Notes: a model not told the origin generated them from the sequence alone. A stretch of 64,000 nt of DNA from Zanthoxylum bungeanum (GCA_019454045.1 SKCR01018431.1:186001-250000); one strand, 5' to 3'; counted from the stretch's first letter, positions 1 to 11,529 are shown. A program made the numbers and translations.

Positions 1-520
1 CTTAACAAATATCATGCCTAATTAAAATCAATCATAACAAATTAAATATATTGTATTCCTAATCTAGCCAAGACATGTCCCCCAATCAAATCCATTGCTT
101 TCCTTGTCTAACACTAAATCATATCCTAAATTGAATGCACCAAATCCCTTCATTGTGAGACAAGTGAATCGGCGTTCGAACGGTGTCGGTGTTTCTGGTT
201 TTGCTGCTAGCCTCACACCCAAGCCCAATTAGCCCACCAAAGCCCATAAAACACATCCAAATTAATAAAATACATATTTAACACATGGGGAATTAAATAA
301 AATCTAAAAATCATATACCAAATTAAAATCAATAAAATATATCCCTTCCTAATAAAACAAATATCATGCCTAAATCAAAACAAATTAAATATTTTAACTT
401 CCTAATTAGCCAAATTTTGTCCCCCAATCAATCTTAGGCTTTCCTTGCATGACACCAAATCATATCCTCCTTTAATGCACCAAATCGCTTCCTTGTCAAG
501 CAAGGATTCACCCATCCCTT
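1..520 (+). repeat. Diverged direct duplication in the U3-like region
   Basis: Positions about 5-155 recur in diverged form at about 358-500. Both copies share ACAAATATCATGCCTAA, TGTCCCCCAATCAA, CACCAAATCATATCCT-like and TTAATGCACCAAATC-like blocks in the same order. The spacing is about 355 bp. Both copies lie upstream of the TATA box, so this may be a duplicated upstream promoter block. Confidence 0.7.
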
Positions 521-525
521 TTGTC

Positions 526-533
526 TATAAAAG
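526..533 (+). promoter_or_regulatory. Candidate LTR TATA box
   Basis: TATAAAAG follows an AT-rich upstream region and precedes a C- and A-rich tract. It is the best core promoter candidate in this LTR-like segment. Confidence 0.4.
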
Positions 534-1345
534 AGACCCAAAACTAAGACACCCCCCTCTCTCATTGACGCCCAATACACAAAAACAACAAGAAGCAACT
601 TTCTTCTCCTCTCACTTTTCACGCATATACAACAAAAAAAGAGCTCTCAATTCACGCCTAAGACAATAACAAGAAGCAAGAAATCTCTCTTCCCCTCCTC
701 CCTCTACATCACCGAAACTAATCACCCTTGGAATAACCCTTACATTAACCGAAAATCAAACCCCCATAAAGTAGCCTAAACACCTTAAAACAGCCCCCAT
801 ATCACATAAAACAGTAAATAAAAAACTGCACTTTTAAACATCCAAAACAGTAGCCTAAAACAGGGACCGAAATACAGCAGCAAAACAGTAGTGAAACGGA
901 GGGAAAATAGCAGCCCGAACAGCCCGAAAAGGTAAACATTGAACAAGTGAACCAGAGGAGTTGCGGAGCACCCCCCCTTCCGACGACCGCGTACGGTACT
1001 TCCTAGAGTCGGCATAAAAGGTTAGACCTGAGGGCACTTTTTGTATTCATTTTTTACTCATCTTTTAATTGTTTTAATTATTTATTTCGTATGAGAGTCG
1101 TTTATGGATGCATGTTGTGGTTTTGAATAAAATGGAAAATGTGTCGCCTCTTGTGGTATATAGGATGGAAACCCAGACATAAATTCCGTAGCCGAATCCG
1201 AATAGACGGTAGTACTGTCTGTACTTGGGATACAACTCCACGTACCACTTGAGCAAACGGCGCATATTTTGTTTTATGTTATTTTGATTCGTTTATTATC
1301 CGCTATTTAAATTATGCATGTGATTTGTTTGAGTAATGATGAGGT

Positions 1346-1605
1346 GCGCATGGGCTTAGTAAGTGCTATTAAAGGTCCTATATTTCGAGGGGCTAAAATC
1401 CTTTACCATGATGCTTTGCCGCTCTGGATGATGTATATTCGGTTGAATGTGAGATGTGTTCAATCGGGTATACGAAGTCCGATATTATTGTTCTTTATTT
1501 CTTATATGCATTGCGTTATTAGCGCATGGGCTTAGTAAGTCGGATTAAAGGTCCTCTATTTCGAGTGGTAAAAATCCTTTACCACGATGTTTTGTCGCGC
1601 CGGAA
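1346..1605 (+). repeat. Two-copy direct repeat, about 174-bp spacing
   Basis: A block starting GCGCATGGGCTTAGTAAGT at 1346 recurs at about 1520. Each is followed by a GGATTAAAGGTCCT-like stretch and by AAAATCCTTTACCA-like bases. It adds to the internally repetitive nature of this LTR-like segment. Confidence 0.75.
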
Positions 1606-1689
1606 GAGGTACACATGATTGGATGGGAATGAGTTCAATCGGACACGTGAGGTCCTACATTGTAGATTTGTTTGTCTATGTATGTGTTG

Positions 1690-2172
1690 CATGCATCAGG
1701 TCTAGTTCCGTTCGAACGCGTTCTCGAATACTATACGAACACGAACCTTCTATTTACCGTTCGAACGTGTTTTCGGACGCTACTCGAACGTGCACGCATT
1801 TTCTTAGTTTTATCATGCATCAGGTCTGGTTCCGTTCGAACGCGTTCTCGAACGCTACACGAACGTGAACCTTATGTTTACCGTTCGAACGTATTTTCTG
1901 ACGCTACTCGAACGCACACACATTTTCTTAGTTTTATCATGTATCAGGTCTGGTCCCGTTCGAACATGTTCTTGAACGCTACACGAACTTGAACCTTCTG
2001 TTTACCGTTCGAACGCGTTTTACAAACGCTACACAAACGCGCATGTATTTTCTTTGTTTTATCATGTATCAGGTCTGGTTCCGTTCGAACGCGTTCTCAA
2101 ACGCTACACGAATGTGAACCTTATGTTTACCATTCAAACGTGTTTACGAACGCTACACAAACGCGCACACAC
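1690..2172 (+). repeat. Tandem array of about 124-bp units, nearly four copies
   Basis: The unit start TCAGGTCT occurs at 1696, 1820, 1944 and 2069, giving periods of 124, 124 and 125 bp. Each unit holds two CCGTTCGAACG-type palindromes and an ATTTTCTTAGTTTTATCATG-like linker. The long frames across it (for example 1672-1992) come from the repeat and are not genes. Confidence 0.92.
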
Positions 2173-2635
2173 TGAACTGAGTCCTTTTTATCATACTTTA
2201 TACATAATTACCCTATTAGTTATCCCTTTGTATTACGAATCTGATTGCTTCTCTTTATTACGCATGATTGTGCAATTGCCATTTATCTGTATTCCCCACA
2301 TGTATGAGTACAATGTGCGTATTAAGTTGTATGCTTGCCGTATGTTAATTTACCTTTATGCATGCAAATTCAGACATAGATTATATGCAAATAGGTTGTA
2401 TGCAAACATGAAAAATATGTTATGTGCAAACTTAGATATGAGCTTTGTACTTATGCATGCGAACTTAGGAGTAAATTATCCTTGGAAATATGTTGCTTAG
2501 GCTTGGTTGAATTATTGCACAAATCATTTTATTACAAGTGGCATAAGTAAGGGACCGTTCCGAACCCAACGGTTTGAGGTCTTCCCTTGCGAGGGGTGAG
2601 TGCGGCTTTAAATCATTTTCCCGGTTCACACTGGG

Positions 2636-2645
2636 TGGCGACTCC
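2636..2645 (+). other. Primer-binding-site-like core (Ogre/Tat type)
   Basis: TGGCGACTCC matches the first ten bases usual for Ogre/Tat primer sites, normally ascribed to tRNA-Arg (family knowledge). The following bases diverge from the usual extension, so this is a degenerate or approximate site. Confidence 0.35.
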
Positions 2646-2741
2646 ATTATTCTCTGGTTTAGTCCCCCACGGGCTACTCCGTACTCCTAACCAGGCCGCG
2701 AGCCCGGAATAGCATGCGTCACCCAGTTTCTATGTTCCCAA

Positions 2742-3067
2742 ACCCGTGTTAGTAAATCTTGACCAGGAACTTTATTTAAGGATATACATCTTATAGTACG
2801 CTTCCCAATGTCAATTATAAACTGCGTTGTAACTGCGCACTATATTGTAAATCCTAGGGTCTTTGTCTAATATACACGTATCACAAAACCTGATTTAGTT
2901 TCAATCTAATCATAATCAGATATCTAATCATAATTAGATTGAATAAGTATATAAAAGAGAAGGGTGGTACCATTAAATTAGTAATATTATGGAAAATATA
3001 ATTGCTCGTATTTATGAATCGGACATAAATACAATCCGGATTGGCACTCTGAGCACCAACCCTAACA
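2742..3067 (-). repeat. Element F truncated 3' LTR
   Basis: This segment matches 31045-31390 closely, from ACCCGTGTTAGTAAATC to CACCAACCCTAACA. The right copy has one extra TAATCATAATCAGATATC unit. Homology stops at 2742, so about 2.2 kb of this LTR is missing on the outer side. Confidence 0.8.
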
Positions 3068-3082
3068 ATTTCTCCCACTTGC
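3068..3082 (-). other. Element F polypurine tract
   Basis: Read on the minus strand this is GCAAGTGGGAGAAAT, directly before the LTR start TGTTAG. It matches the purine-rich tract found at this place in elements A and B (45787 and 56539). Confidence 0.65.
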
Positions 3083-6000
3083 TTTAGTGCCAATCCATGG
3101 TATCCTATATACATATTAATGTGTATCACATACCCATGGCCCTTAAGAGTTCACTAAACACTCAAGAGGTATGCAACAACAAGTAAGCCTGCTATAAAAA
3201 TCGAGTATGTCTAACAAACCCAACCATTTTCCTTAGCCAACATCATTCATATTTTGCAGAATCCAAATTCTACATTATTATGACTCAGACGCTATATCAG
3301 TTTTGTATTATAGTTGCTGAGTTGTCTATGTATTTAGAAATCAAATCCAAATACTATAAGACAACCGCATGCACTACACTAATACAAAAACTTCTAATCT
3401 ATAGGGTCACTATGCAACTTCATAAGTCCATACTTCATAAGTTGCAACTGATTCCACTAGTTTAGTAGAATCAATGGTGACACTCCCACATCATCTTTTC
3501 TGACTTTACATGACATAAACCATCTAATATCATAATTAGAATTAAAACTAATCTGACCTTATGGTTGCAGACTAAATTCTCAATGAATTAGAAACTCGTT
3601 CTTAATATCTTAAAGATCACAAAGAACATGTTTTAAAATCCATCATATGGTCTTCATCATATCAAAATAACCCGTAACAATTACAATTAAATTGATATCA
3701 TTAATCGCACAAAACATAGTATTCATTACGTCATCATCCTATGATACATAAGATTGACTAGACATTCCAATCAATTTTTCTTTCGACAAAGGAATCATCC
3801 TTTACGAAAGATGAATACTATATATATAAAAGACACGTTAACTGTCAAACAGTTATACTAACTGTCATACAGAAGTCTTACTGTGTCCTTTATTAGATCA
3901 TATCTAAAACGCGACTAATGGGAATATATCACAAGTCTCTTAGTTTTATATTATATATAAAACTTTATATCAAATATAAAAGAGACTACTCTCACTGCTT
4001 TCACGGAGAAAAGAAGACTTAAGTAAACGTTTTACTTCACTAACATCTCATTATTACTTTAATAATGATAATGCCGTTAGGATATATAACACTAGAAAGA
4101 AATTTCTACGCTCCCAATAACCCTACTATCAAATATGTATTCTCTATGCTTTGATAAAATCAGACAATCTGACTGTATCAAAATTAGAAAACACAGATTT
4201 TCGGAAAGATTATCTCAGTCTACAATAGGCTCTATAAGCTAATATATCAAACTGTGATTTCGGAAGAATACAAACTCTAGGTCCATTCTAGAATGAACTA
4301 TTCAAACCAAGAAATCATGACGGATCTCTCATTCGAAGAAATCACTAAAGAACGCCACTTTGCATTCTTTAGCCAAAATACATAGTTTAATATCAACATT
4401 AACCAACAGATCATTAACTGTTCAATTAGTGCGACTAGAGACAAGTATTCTCATCATCTACAATAGACTGCGGAGGATAACCTTTCTCATTGTCATACTA
4501 TAAAGGTCAAACCTTTATCAAGCTCAATTTGCTTTATTGCGCAAACAATTTGCTCGATTTATGAACAATTCATAACGAAAAGCTTAATCAAGTTCAAAAC
4601 TTGATCGTAGTAAGCTACGAACAATTTTAGATCTATGGTTCAATTCTAACTTCCGAAATCGATATCAAATATCGCTCCCATTATAATTTACATGATTATT
4701 TTCTTCGATATGAAAACAACAGAATTATTAAGTATCAAATACTTTGTAAATGATTCTGACATCCTATTGGACTTATACGGAAGTTACTAAGGGTCATTTC
4801 ATCTTATTAATTATGTAGTTCCATTACAGTTTATCATTCTCACATTTGACTTCAATAAGTCAAGTCTTCTCTGCAATCGTCAACATCCAATGTTAACCCC
4901 TAAGTAATAAAACAATTTAATTACTCGGGATCGTAGAAAAGATATTCTATAAAATAGAATACAATATTCTATTAAATAAAATTAATGATAAACCTTACTT
5001 GTACCTCCGAGGCGCAAGTACTTTCAATTATATAACAATTATACACAAGAAAGATTCAAATCTCAAACTTTTCAAGATTCGAACTTTCTACTATATATAT
5101 TATATATGTAACTGTAGGAACGAATGGAACCTGAACTAAAGAGATGAATAAGTGTTACTGGAGTATAACCCCAAGAGTATTGAAACTAATTCGGTAACAC
5201 TCAATATCAACGAATCAAATCATATAAGATTCAATTACTCTCACTGACCAATTCCATCAAATGGAATCATGGAAGTTTAATATTGAGTAAGAATCAAATT
5301 CATTAAATAAACTTAGAACTAATTGCCTTAAATTCATGTGTTTGATCATATCAAACATCTTCGAACAATTAAAAGACTGACGATGAATTTTATAGCTTTC
5401 AATGCTCGAATATAATATATTTGAACCATTCAAAATATTCTATCTGCGTTTCATCAGAAACATATTGAAAGTTCTCCAACAATTCAAGACGTTCAATATA
5501 TTTTCTATTAAAAATACGTAACTAAGTATTGACAATTCATTAACTAAGTTACGGAGTAAAGAAAACTATCTAAGGTAATTTCTAATTCATTAAACTACAT
5601 ACATCTAATGTATTAGTCTAACAAATCTTGTGGTCCAATGACGATCATTGGTTAAATGAGATTTAATCATATCCTGAATACAATATTCATTAAATGGACA
5701 AGGATATGTGGTGTGAACTCGTATTAGACCATCCTTACCATATGGAAAAAACATCTAATGCTTATATGATAAAATCTCATAAAGGACAATTCTAAGTTAT
5801 TTATTTTACCGAATATTTTTCTTAATGTTTATCTTTTCATTAATGACACTACTAGTCATATTAAAATAAGTAAAAATTGTTTATATAGAACAAGTAACTA
5901 TCCAATAGTCACAAGTTCTGATATCAAATATCTAAACAATCATTAAACATTATTTTAATTAACTAGATGGGAGATCTGGTATCCAATACCTACAATTGTC

Positions 6001-7279
6001 GTATTGTGAGAATCGATATTCTCTATACACAACTATACACATATCATTTCTTTAGCTTTATAATTTGCGTTCAATTATTCACAACAATTGCAAATGATTG
6101 ATTAGGAAACAGTGTCAAAATTGTGACTTTTAAAAGTCACTAAAGCCAAGAAACGTCATTATAAGATAAACAAATACTAATGGGGTTTTTTAAATGCCAG
6201 TCAAGAATCTCGAGACATGAACTAATTCGTGTCAATTCTTACTGCATAAGAAACTATTCTTCTTAGATAACTATATCCAAAACATATATCTAACCATCTT
6301 GATTTTTCAAGAAAATCGGAACAACAGTTCTAGATGGTTTGAACTAATCTAACAATATCTAAGTCTACTGTCTTTCTAGAATCTATTCTAGAATTACGCA
6401 ACCATAAGTAAAGTCAGAAAACCTATTCAAGTAATAAACATGCAGTGGATTAAAAGAATAATTCTATAAACAATATAGAATAATAAGAAAACAAAGCAGA
6501 ATTTCCATAAAATTACGCACTGCCTTAGTTATGGATATTTAACCCAGCACTATTTCCCATTACTTTTCGTAATACCGTAATCCCAAACGGAGACCGGGAA
6601 TTTGATAACTAAATCGAATTCCATAGTGATAGTAGCATCCCATGAATATATTTCGACTCACAGCTTTGGCACGATCTCGCCTACGTATATTAGTTAGGTA
6701 GACAACCTATTGTCAATCACTCACCAGTGACTCATAGTTTTGGTCCTGACCGTTTCTCGTTATGACAGCTTTGGCACGTTCATAAGGAGGTGTATCAAGG
6801 CTTCACTTATCAATGACAAACTCAAGCTACCGATGTAGTCCTGACAGCTTTGGCACGTTCAGGATTTCCAATTTCACTTGAATTTGTCCAGTATCAATAT
6901 ACAACCGGCATGGATAAAATCCCATAACCTACACCCTCACAGCTTTGGCACGATCTCGGATGCCGTTATAGAAAGATACCCATAAACCGTACTGACAAGA
7001 CAGACCAAGAAACATGTATCCAATACACGTCACTTTACAACCTTATTTTAAGAGGGTTTTTCCACAGGAAGCTATACACTACATCTAATGCAGAATTTTA
7101 ATCTAAATCATTTTCTAAACAATTCAATTCTACCTATTGAAAACATAACTCAATTTAACCATTAAATTTCCGTTACATTTCCGTTAGCGTAAAACCGAAA
7201 AGTAAAGAAACTTATATATATTATATGCATGTGCGAACATTAAAATTGGATTAAATATCAAATATCAAGCATGAATAAT
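3083..7279 (-). other. Element F interior, AT-rich, no gene seen
   Basis: I find no reading frame with a recognisable domain on either strand. The longest frames are about 60-80 codons and look random. The stretch is AT-rich and carries four copies of a short motif near its right side (6660-6952), close to the element's 5' leader. It ends at the duplicated ATAAT where E is inserted. Confidence 0.6.
6660..6952 (-). repeat. Four ACAGCTTTGGCACG motifs in the F leader
   Basis: ACAGCTTTGGCACG occurs exactly at 6660, 6765, 6844 and 6939, each followed by A or T and then TC or TTC. Elements A and B carry a similar set of CTTTGGC-containing repeats in the matching leader position (49917-50291 and 60276-60658). 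Confidence 0.85.
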
Positions 7280-8195
7280 TGACCGGCGTAAACACACACG
7301 TATAACGCAAGCGCACTTATCGTTCAAGCAGTATAAAAATATCGATCCCACGAGGACTTAATATCTAAACTATTAATTTTATAAGGTCAAATGATTACTA
7401 GTATCTAACAGGTTGTTTGATTGATTTGAAATGGTGACGAATCTAAATTTAAAAACAAGTAAATAAAATTGTTCGAAAGTAAGTTTTAAGAAAATTCAAT
7501 ATTAAAAACTATCAAGGGTTGTGAATCTTTCCAATATTATTTAAAGATGAAGTGGTTATCTTATAGTTGGGTAATATATTGATTTATTAACCTAGAATAC
7601 TAAATTATATGAAAGCCTCTGTCGATGGTCAGACACAAATACCCAGTTTAACCAAATTGAACCATATGTCTATGTCAACCAAATTATCTGGATTCATTAA
7701 GATCAAGTTCCAATTATGGATACCCCCGTCCGACAGGTATATGTCTATCCTGTAAGGAAATCTATTAAAAGGTTATCTATCCTCAAGGAAGATCGTGGGC
7801 TATTGATTCTAAGGTCTCAAACATAAAATCCCCATGTCTAGTTCATTTTAAGTTTACCTAATCAATTTTATTAGTGGCTAGTTAATAAAAAACATTAAGA
7901 TTAAGACTCAATAAATAAATCTTTATATTACCCAAACTATAATCTAACCCTTATAAACTGGTGATATTGAAATTCATCACAACCCTAGATAACTAATTTA
8001 GTTACAACACATAACTAGGGCTAGTAAAAACTTAAAAGTAAAAGCCATAAAGTAAAAATGTGGAAAAGTAAAAGCGGTAAAGTAAATACTGAAAAGTAAA
8101 TTACAATAAAATAAAATGCTAAGGTAAAAGGAATTACTTTTACTATTTACTATTTTAGATATCTCCCATAAAATAATATATAAACTTATGATAAC

Positions 8196-8400
8196 ATTAC
8201 CAACCAGCCATATAGGCGGTAACCTGATTAATTCAAATTAAGTCCGACCAGCCATAAAGGCGGTATGATTTGTCCATGAACCTGCCATATAGGCGGTAAG
8301 AAAATTTAATTGCCAACCAGCCATATAGATGGTATCCTTGATTAGTCAGGTTTAAATCAGTTTAAAATGAATTACCAACCGACCAATATGGCGGTATCCT
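8196..8400 (-). repeat. LTR minisatellite of CCATATAGGCGGTA-type units
   Basis: Five units of the type ACCAGCCATATAGGCGGTA occur about 35-60 bp apart. Equivalent arrays occur in every Athila-like LTR of the window (13908-14126, 21708-21914, 27718-27926, 32416-32585, 37148-37316), with unit sequences that vary between elements. Confidence 0.85.
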
Positions 8401-8682
8401 TTTTAAGTCAAATTTTAAATAGTGAATATATTATTTTTAAGGGAGATTAATCTAAATAGCAATAGTAAGAGAATTATCTTTCACCATAGCAGAGAGAAGT
8501 TACCTCCTCATGGTTGAATAGTAAACACTGTAAAAATAAAGAAAGTAAATTACTATTATTACAAAAAGTAATTGAAATTTAATTACAAAACTTAAATTAA
8601 AAGAAACTAGAGAGAGAAACTCCATATTTACATCAAAGAAATGAGAGAGAATGGTACAATTGAAACTGAAATCTCGAGCTCA

Positions 8683-8690
8683 ATTTATAG
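8683..8690 (-). promoter_or_regulatory. Element E LTR TATA box (3' LTR copy)
   Basis: CTATAAAT on the minus strand lies downstream of the G-box cluster and a GC-rich palindrome. The equivalent box in the 5' LTR is at 28205-28212. Confidence 0.55.
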
Positions 8691-8817
8691 ACATCGGTAG
8701 GCCATGGGCGTCGCGACGCCAAAGCCTTTGGCGTCCCGACGCGCGAACAGTTGATTTGGTCCACACGTTTTGACTTTGACTGTTGACGCGGATTTCATCG
8801 GCCCAATATGAATTCGA

Positions 8818-8991
8818 CACGTGGCACGCAGTAGATTCGGTTCAATGAGAAGATGACACATGGCAGAATATGATTCGCCGATGATTCGGTCCAATGAGAA
8901 GATGACACGTGTCACGCGGTGTGTCGGCACCATAGGCTTGTGACACGTGTCCCGGCGTATGTTAATGAATCCTCTGTGATGGTGACACGTG
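8818..8991 (-). promoter_or_regulatory. G-box cluster in E U3 (3' LTR copy)
   Basis: CACGTG occurs at 8818, 8906, 8944 and 8986, with a mutated CACATG at 8857. They lie within GACACGTGGC or GACACGTGTC contexts about 130-300 bp upstream of the TATA box. CACGTG cores bind bZIP and bHLH factors (established), so hormone, stress or light control is a reasonable inference. Confidence 0.65.
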
Positions 8992-9297
8992 GCATGGCGC
9001 ACGTTAGCAAAGTCAAAATTCTAAAATTCTGACCCGTTGACCCAGCGCACGTTAGCAGCTTTGGTGCATGTTAGGCGTCGCGATGCCAAGGTCTTGCGCG
9101 TCGTGACGCGCCCAAATTACCAAAATGCCTTTTTTCCAATTTTCACTGTTTTGGTCCAAATCACCTCCAGAATGTCCTGAAACTTTATTTATCTTCAAAA
9201 TAACACAAAACACATCAAAATATTCACAAAACACAAGAAATTATATAAAATATTAGGTTAAATGAGTGTGAAATAATGATAGATTTACCACTCATCA

Positions 9298-9310
9298 CAC
9301 CCCCAAACCT
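9298..9310 (-). other. Element E polypurine tract
   Basis: On the minus strand this reads TTAGGTTTGGGGGTG up to the LTR start TGATGAG. It is the same tract as in D (20742-20756). Confidence 0.85.
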
Positions 9311-10603
9311 AACATTTTGCTAGTCCTCGAGGAAAACATAAAATAAAATAACATAAATAACATTTAAAATAAAATTTAACTAAGCCACTTTCGTAGGGAT
9401 CACTGTTGCATTTAGCATATGCAACAAGCCTTTAAACCCCTAGGTGTCCCTAGTGGACGAGTTGTAGTCTCGTGAGTGTTTACAGCAATGATACCCACAA
9501 ACATTTTACAAAAGTAAAAAGGTAGTGAAACTAATTCACACAAAAGCAAAATGACAAGAGAAAAGAGAATAAAGAAGTTAGTGACTAATCAGGTGAAACT
9601 TCTACTCCAAGTTACTAGTTCTTTTCTTTCTTTCTAAATTTCTGAATAAGTAAATTCTCCGATTATATTTACCATTCTCCATATACACAGCTAACAAAAT
9701 ATTAAACAACTCATTTTTGCCCACAATAGTCACAAGTGCAGTTGATAAGAGAGTAATATTTTTGTCCTAAAGTTTTATCAGAATTCACACCTTTTTGTAG
9801 CAATGGAGTAATTTTTTTTTTCGATTGTTCTGAAATTTTTTTTTTATATATACAATACCTTCCGTCTATGTAGCGAGCTTTGGGTCGGTGGCTCCCAAAC
9901 CTGTTGGCTTTAGGGCACCAAGTGTTAAGACACCCCTACGAACTTAATTATTCAGACTTCAGATATATATATTTTTTCGGTAACATCTCTGATCCATGTA
10001 ACGAGCTTTGGGCCAGTGACTCCCAAACCAGTTGGTTTTAGGGCACCAGGTGTTAAAACACCCTTACAGACCTAATAACTCGGATCTCAGATGTTTTTTT
10101 TTCTTTTTTTTACTCCATCACTTGTTGAGATGCTTCCTCCAATTAAACTAGAGCACTGAATATTACAAACTTTTCAATTTTAGCTCATGTTCGCATGTTT
10201 CTATGTATGTTGATAATACCTGTCAGCTGAGAATACGAAGATCCATTTTAGTCAGTTTTATGGAGAATTCACAAATTAAATAATTCAAAAGGAAATAAAC
10301 AAAAATTAACTTGTTCCGAAATAGGTTTGAGATACGTCTCAGGAGTGGGAACTCCTTACTCTTCTATCTCTCACCAATTTCTCCCTATTAGTTAAAATAA
10401 AAACCCAAAAACCCAAAAATTTTTGTAATTTTTGAAAAATTTTCAATTTTTTTGTATTTTCCGAAAAAATTTGGACTAAAAATAAAAAGAACACACAAAC
10501 TAAAAACAAGGTACTGATCAACTATTTCCCTCCCCCAAACCTAAATGAGACATTGTCCCCAATGTTTTAAACAGTAGAAGAAGAGTTTAGAAGATAATAC
10601 TTG
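9311..10603 (-). other. Element E 3' untranslated region
   Basis: There is no credible ORF. The stretch holds a two-copy repeat of about 115-120 bp (about 9865-9950 and 9985-10080, both containing CGAGCTTTGGG and CTTTTAGGGCACCA-like blocks). It also holds poly-A/T-rich tracts, the inverted repeat at 10549-10566 and a second internal polypurine-like TTTGGGGGA at about 10530. The same layout is in D and C. Confidence 0.75.
10549..10566 (-). other. Conserved hairpin and internal polypurine-like tract (E)
   Basis: Minus-strand AACATTGGGGACAATGTC forms a short stem with a GGGA loop, followed by CATTTAGGTTTGGGGGA. D and C have the same combination with a perfect 7-bp stem. The first stem base is mutated here. 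Confidence 0.75.
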
Positions 10604-10740
10604 GTTAGCTGAAATTCTACACGAAAAGTTAAAGGTTAAGATCGAGATTAACACGACACCTATTACCACAATCGTCTCGGACCAATTTATCTTTGAAATG
10701 ATAGGGTCAACTTGTGGTTTATAGGCTAAGAGTTGTTCTA

Positions 10741-11280
10741 TTAGATCTGGAGCAGTTCTGGCAGTAAAGAGGGGTTCTTTAAAGGTTTTGGCACGAACCT
10801 ATTTCTCCGGGCATCATCAAGAAACACACAAGGAAAATCATAAAATTCATCAACGTTGTACAGCCTAATTGGTTTCTGGTGTATGTTCAGGTTCGCCCAA
10901 GATAGCACAATAAAAAATCCCTCCAATGTACCCAAGCCACCTGGCAAAGCAATAAAAGCATCAGCACGGTTAATCATTTCTACCAGTCGTTCAGACATAC
11001 CTGGTACGATCAGTTCCTCTCCGTTTGATGGTTCAATAAGAGTTGCCTCTGCCAAGGGTTTTGGGATGATTCCCAAAATGTGACTGCCTCCTTCCTGTAC
11101 AGCCTTTGAAATGATCCCCATAAGTCCAAGATTGCCTCCGCCATATATTAAGTGCATATTCCTTGCAGCTAAGACTCGGCCTAATTCTTGTGTTGCTTCT
11201 ATGTATTGTGGTTTAGTACCAACACTACTACCGCAAAACACACAAATGTTTTCAACTCGTCTTCTTGAAGTGGCTTCCAT
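10741..11280 (-). CDS. LOG-like: Captured LOG-family cytokinin riboside phosphoribohydrolase (E copy)
   Basis: The 179-residue product is a LONELY GUY family protein. Such enzymes cleave ribose-5-phosphate from cytokinin nucleotides, releasing active free bases in the cytosol (established). Visible motifs are CVFCGSSVG near residue 13, YGGGNLGLMG near 46, and IALPGGLGTLEG near 111. The family signature is PGGxGTxxE; here the final catalytic Glu is Gly, so activity is doubtful. The conserved Arg upstream (MSERLVEM) is kept. The last ~13 residues are out of frame relative to the D copy, which points to a one-base loss near 10775. The frame is intronless, whereas plant LOG genes usually have several introns, so capture from mRNA is likely. 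It sits between ORF X and the 3' UTR of E. Confidence 0.88.
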   Translation of the reverse strand: MEATSRRRVENICVFCGSSVGTKPQYIEATQELGRVLAARNMHLIYGGGNLGLMGIISKAVQEGGSHILGIIPKPLAEATLIEPSNGEELIVPGMSERLVEMINRADAFIALPGGLGTLEGFFIVLSWANLNIHQKPIRLYNVDEFYDFPCVFLDDARRNRFVPKPLKNPSLLPELLQI

Positions 11281-11529
11281 GTTTTACTCTGGATTTCTTC
11301 AAAAGTGCAATGATGGGTTGAATTTACAATACCTGAAAAGAGTGAGTAAAAATAGCACAAGTATATTCCAAAGGACGATTAGTAGCAAAATAGTAAAATA
11401 AATCGTGATAGTCAAAAAGGTCTGGATCGTGTCAGAGAAAATAAAAGAAAACAACAAAACAAATCACATTTATTAGGAAAAGACAAAGAGATATAATATT
11501 TACAAGAAAAGTAGCGGCTTGATTGACGT

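Larger units (their letters stand above)
1..2741 (+). mobile_element. Ogre/Tat-like Ty3/Gypsy LTR and leader remnant (partial)
   Basis: The stretch has no credible coding region. It has a TATA box near 526, tandem repeats downstream, and a primer-binding-like TGGCGACTCC at 2636-2645, the start typical of Ogre/Tat elements (family knowledge). That order fits a long LTR (over 2.6 kb) followed by a leader. The 5' end lies outside the window. The right end stops abruptly at 2741/2742, where a truncated Copia-like LTR begins. The lineage is an inference from the primer-site core and the LTR length only. Confidence 0.4.
7280..9297 (-). repeat. Element E 3' LTR
   Basis: This 2018-bp LTR has minus-strand ends TGATGAGTGG and CCGGTCA. 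It matches 26776-28818, whose extra length includes a short duplicated GTAAATGCGGTAAAGTAAA block near 27575. It holds a TATA box, a G-box cluster and an array of CCGCC/GGCGG units at about 8196-8400. Confidence 0.93.

Noticed and set aside
1672..2500. Overlapping frames of 93-148 codons
   Set aside because: They result from the 124-bp tandem repeat, whose period allows long stop-free stretches, and show no domain.
2747..3067. A complete 321-bp Copia LTR with TGTTAG/CTAACA ends
   Set aside because: Both copies share ACCCG outside the supposed end, no primer site adjoins that end, and a perfect primer site with TG/CA ends supports a longer 2.5-kb LTR at 28866-31390.
8685..9002. 105-codon minus-strand frame with Cys/His residues
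   Set aside because: It spans the GC-rich U3 with repeated ACACGTG blocks; the equivalent region in the other LTR (28363-28680) gives a different frame, so it is not conserved as protein.
10741..11280. LOG as an ordinary host gene lying between elements
   Set aside because: It lies inside TSD-bounded element E, has no introns, and recurs at the same internal position in D, so it is element cargo.
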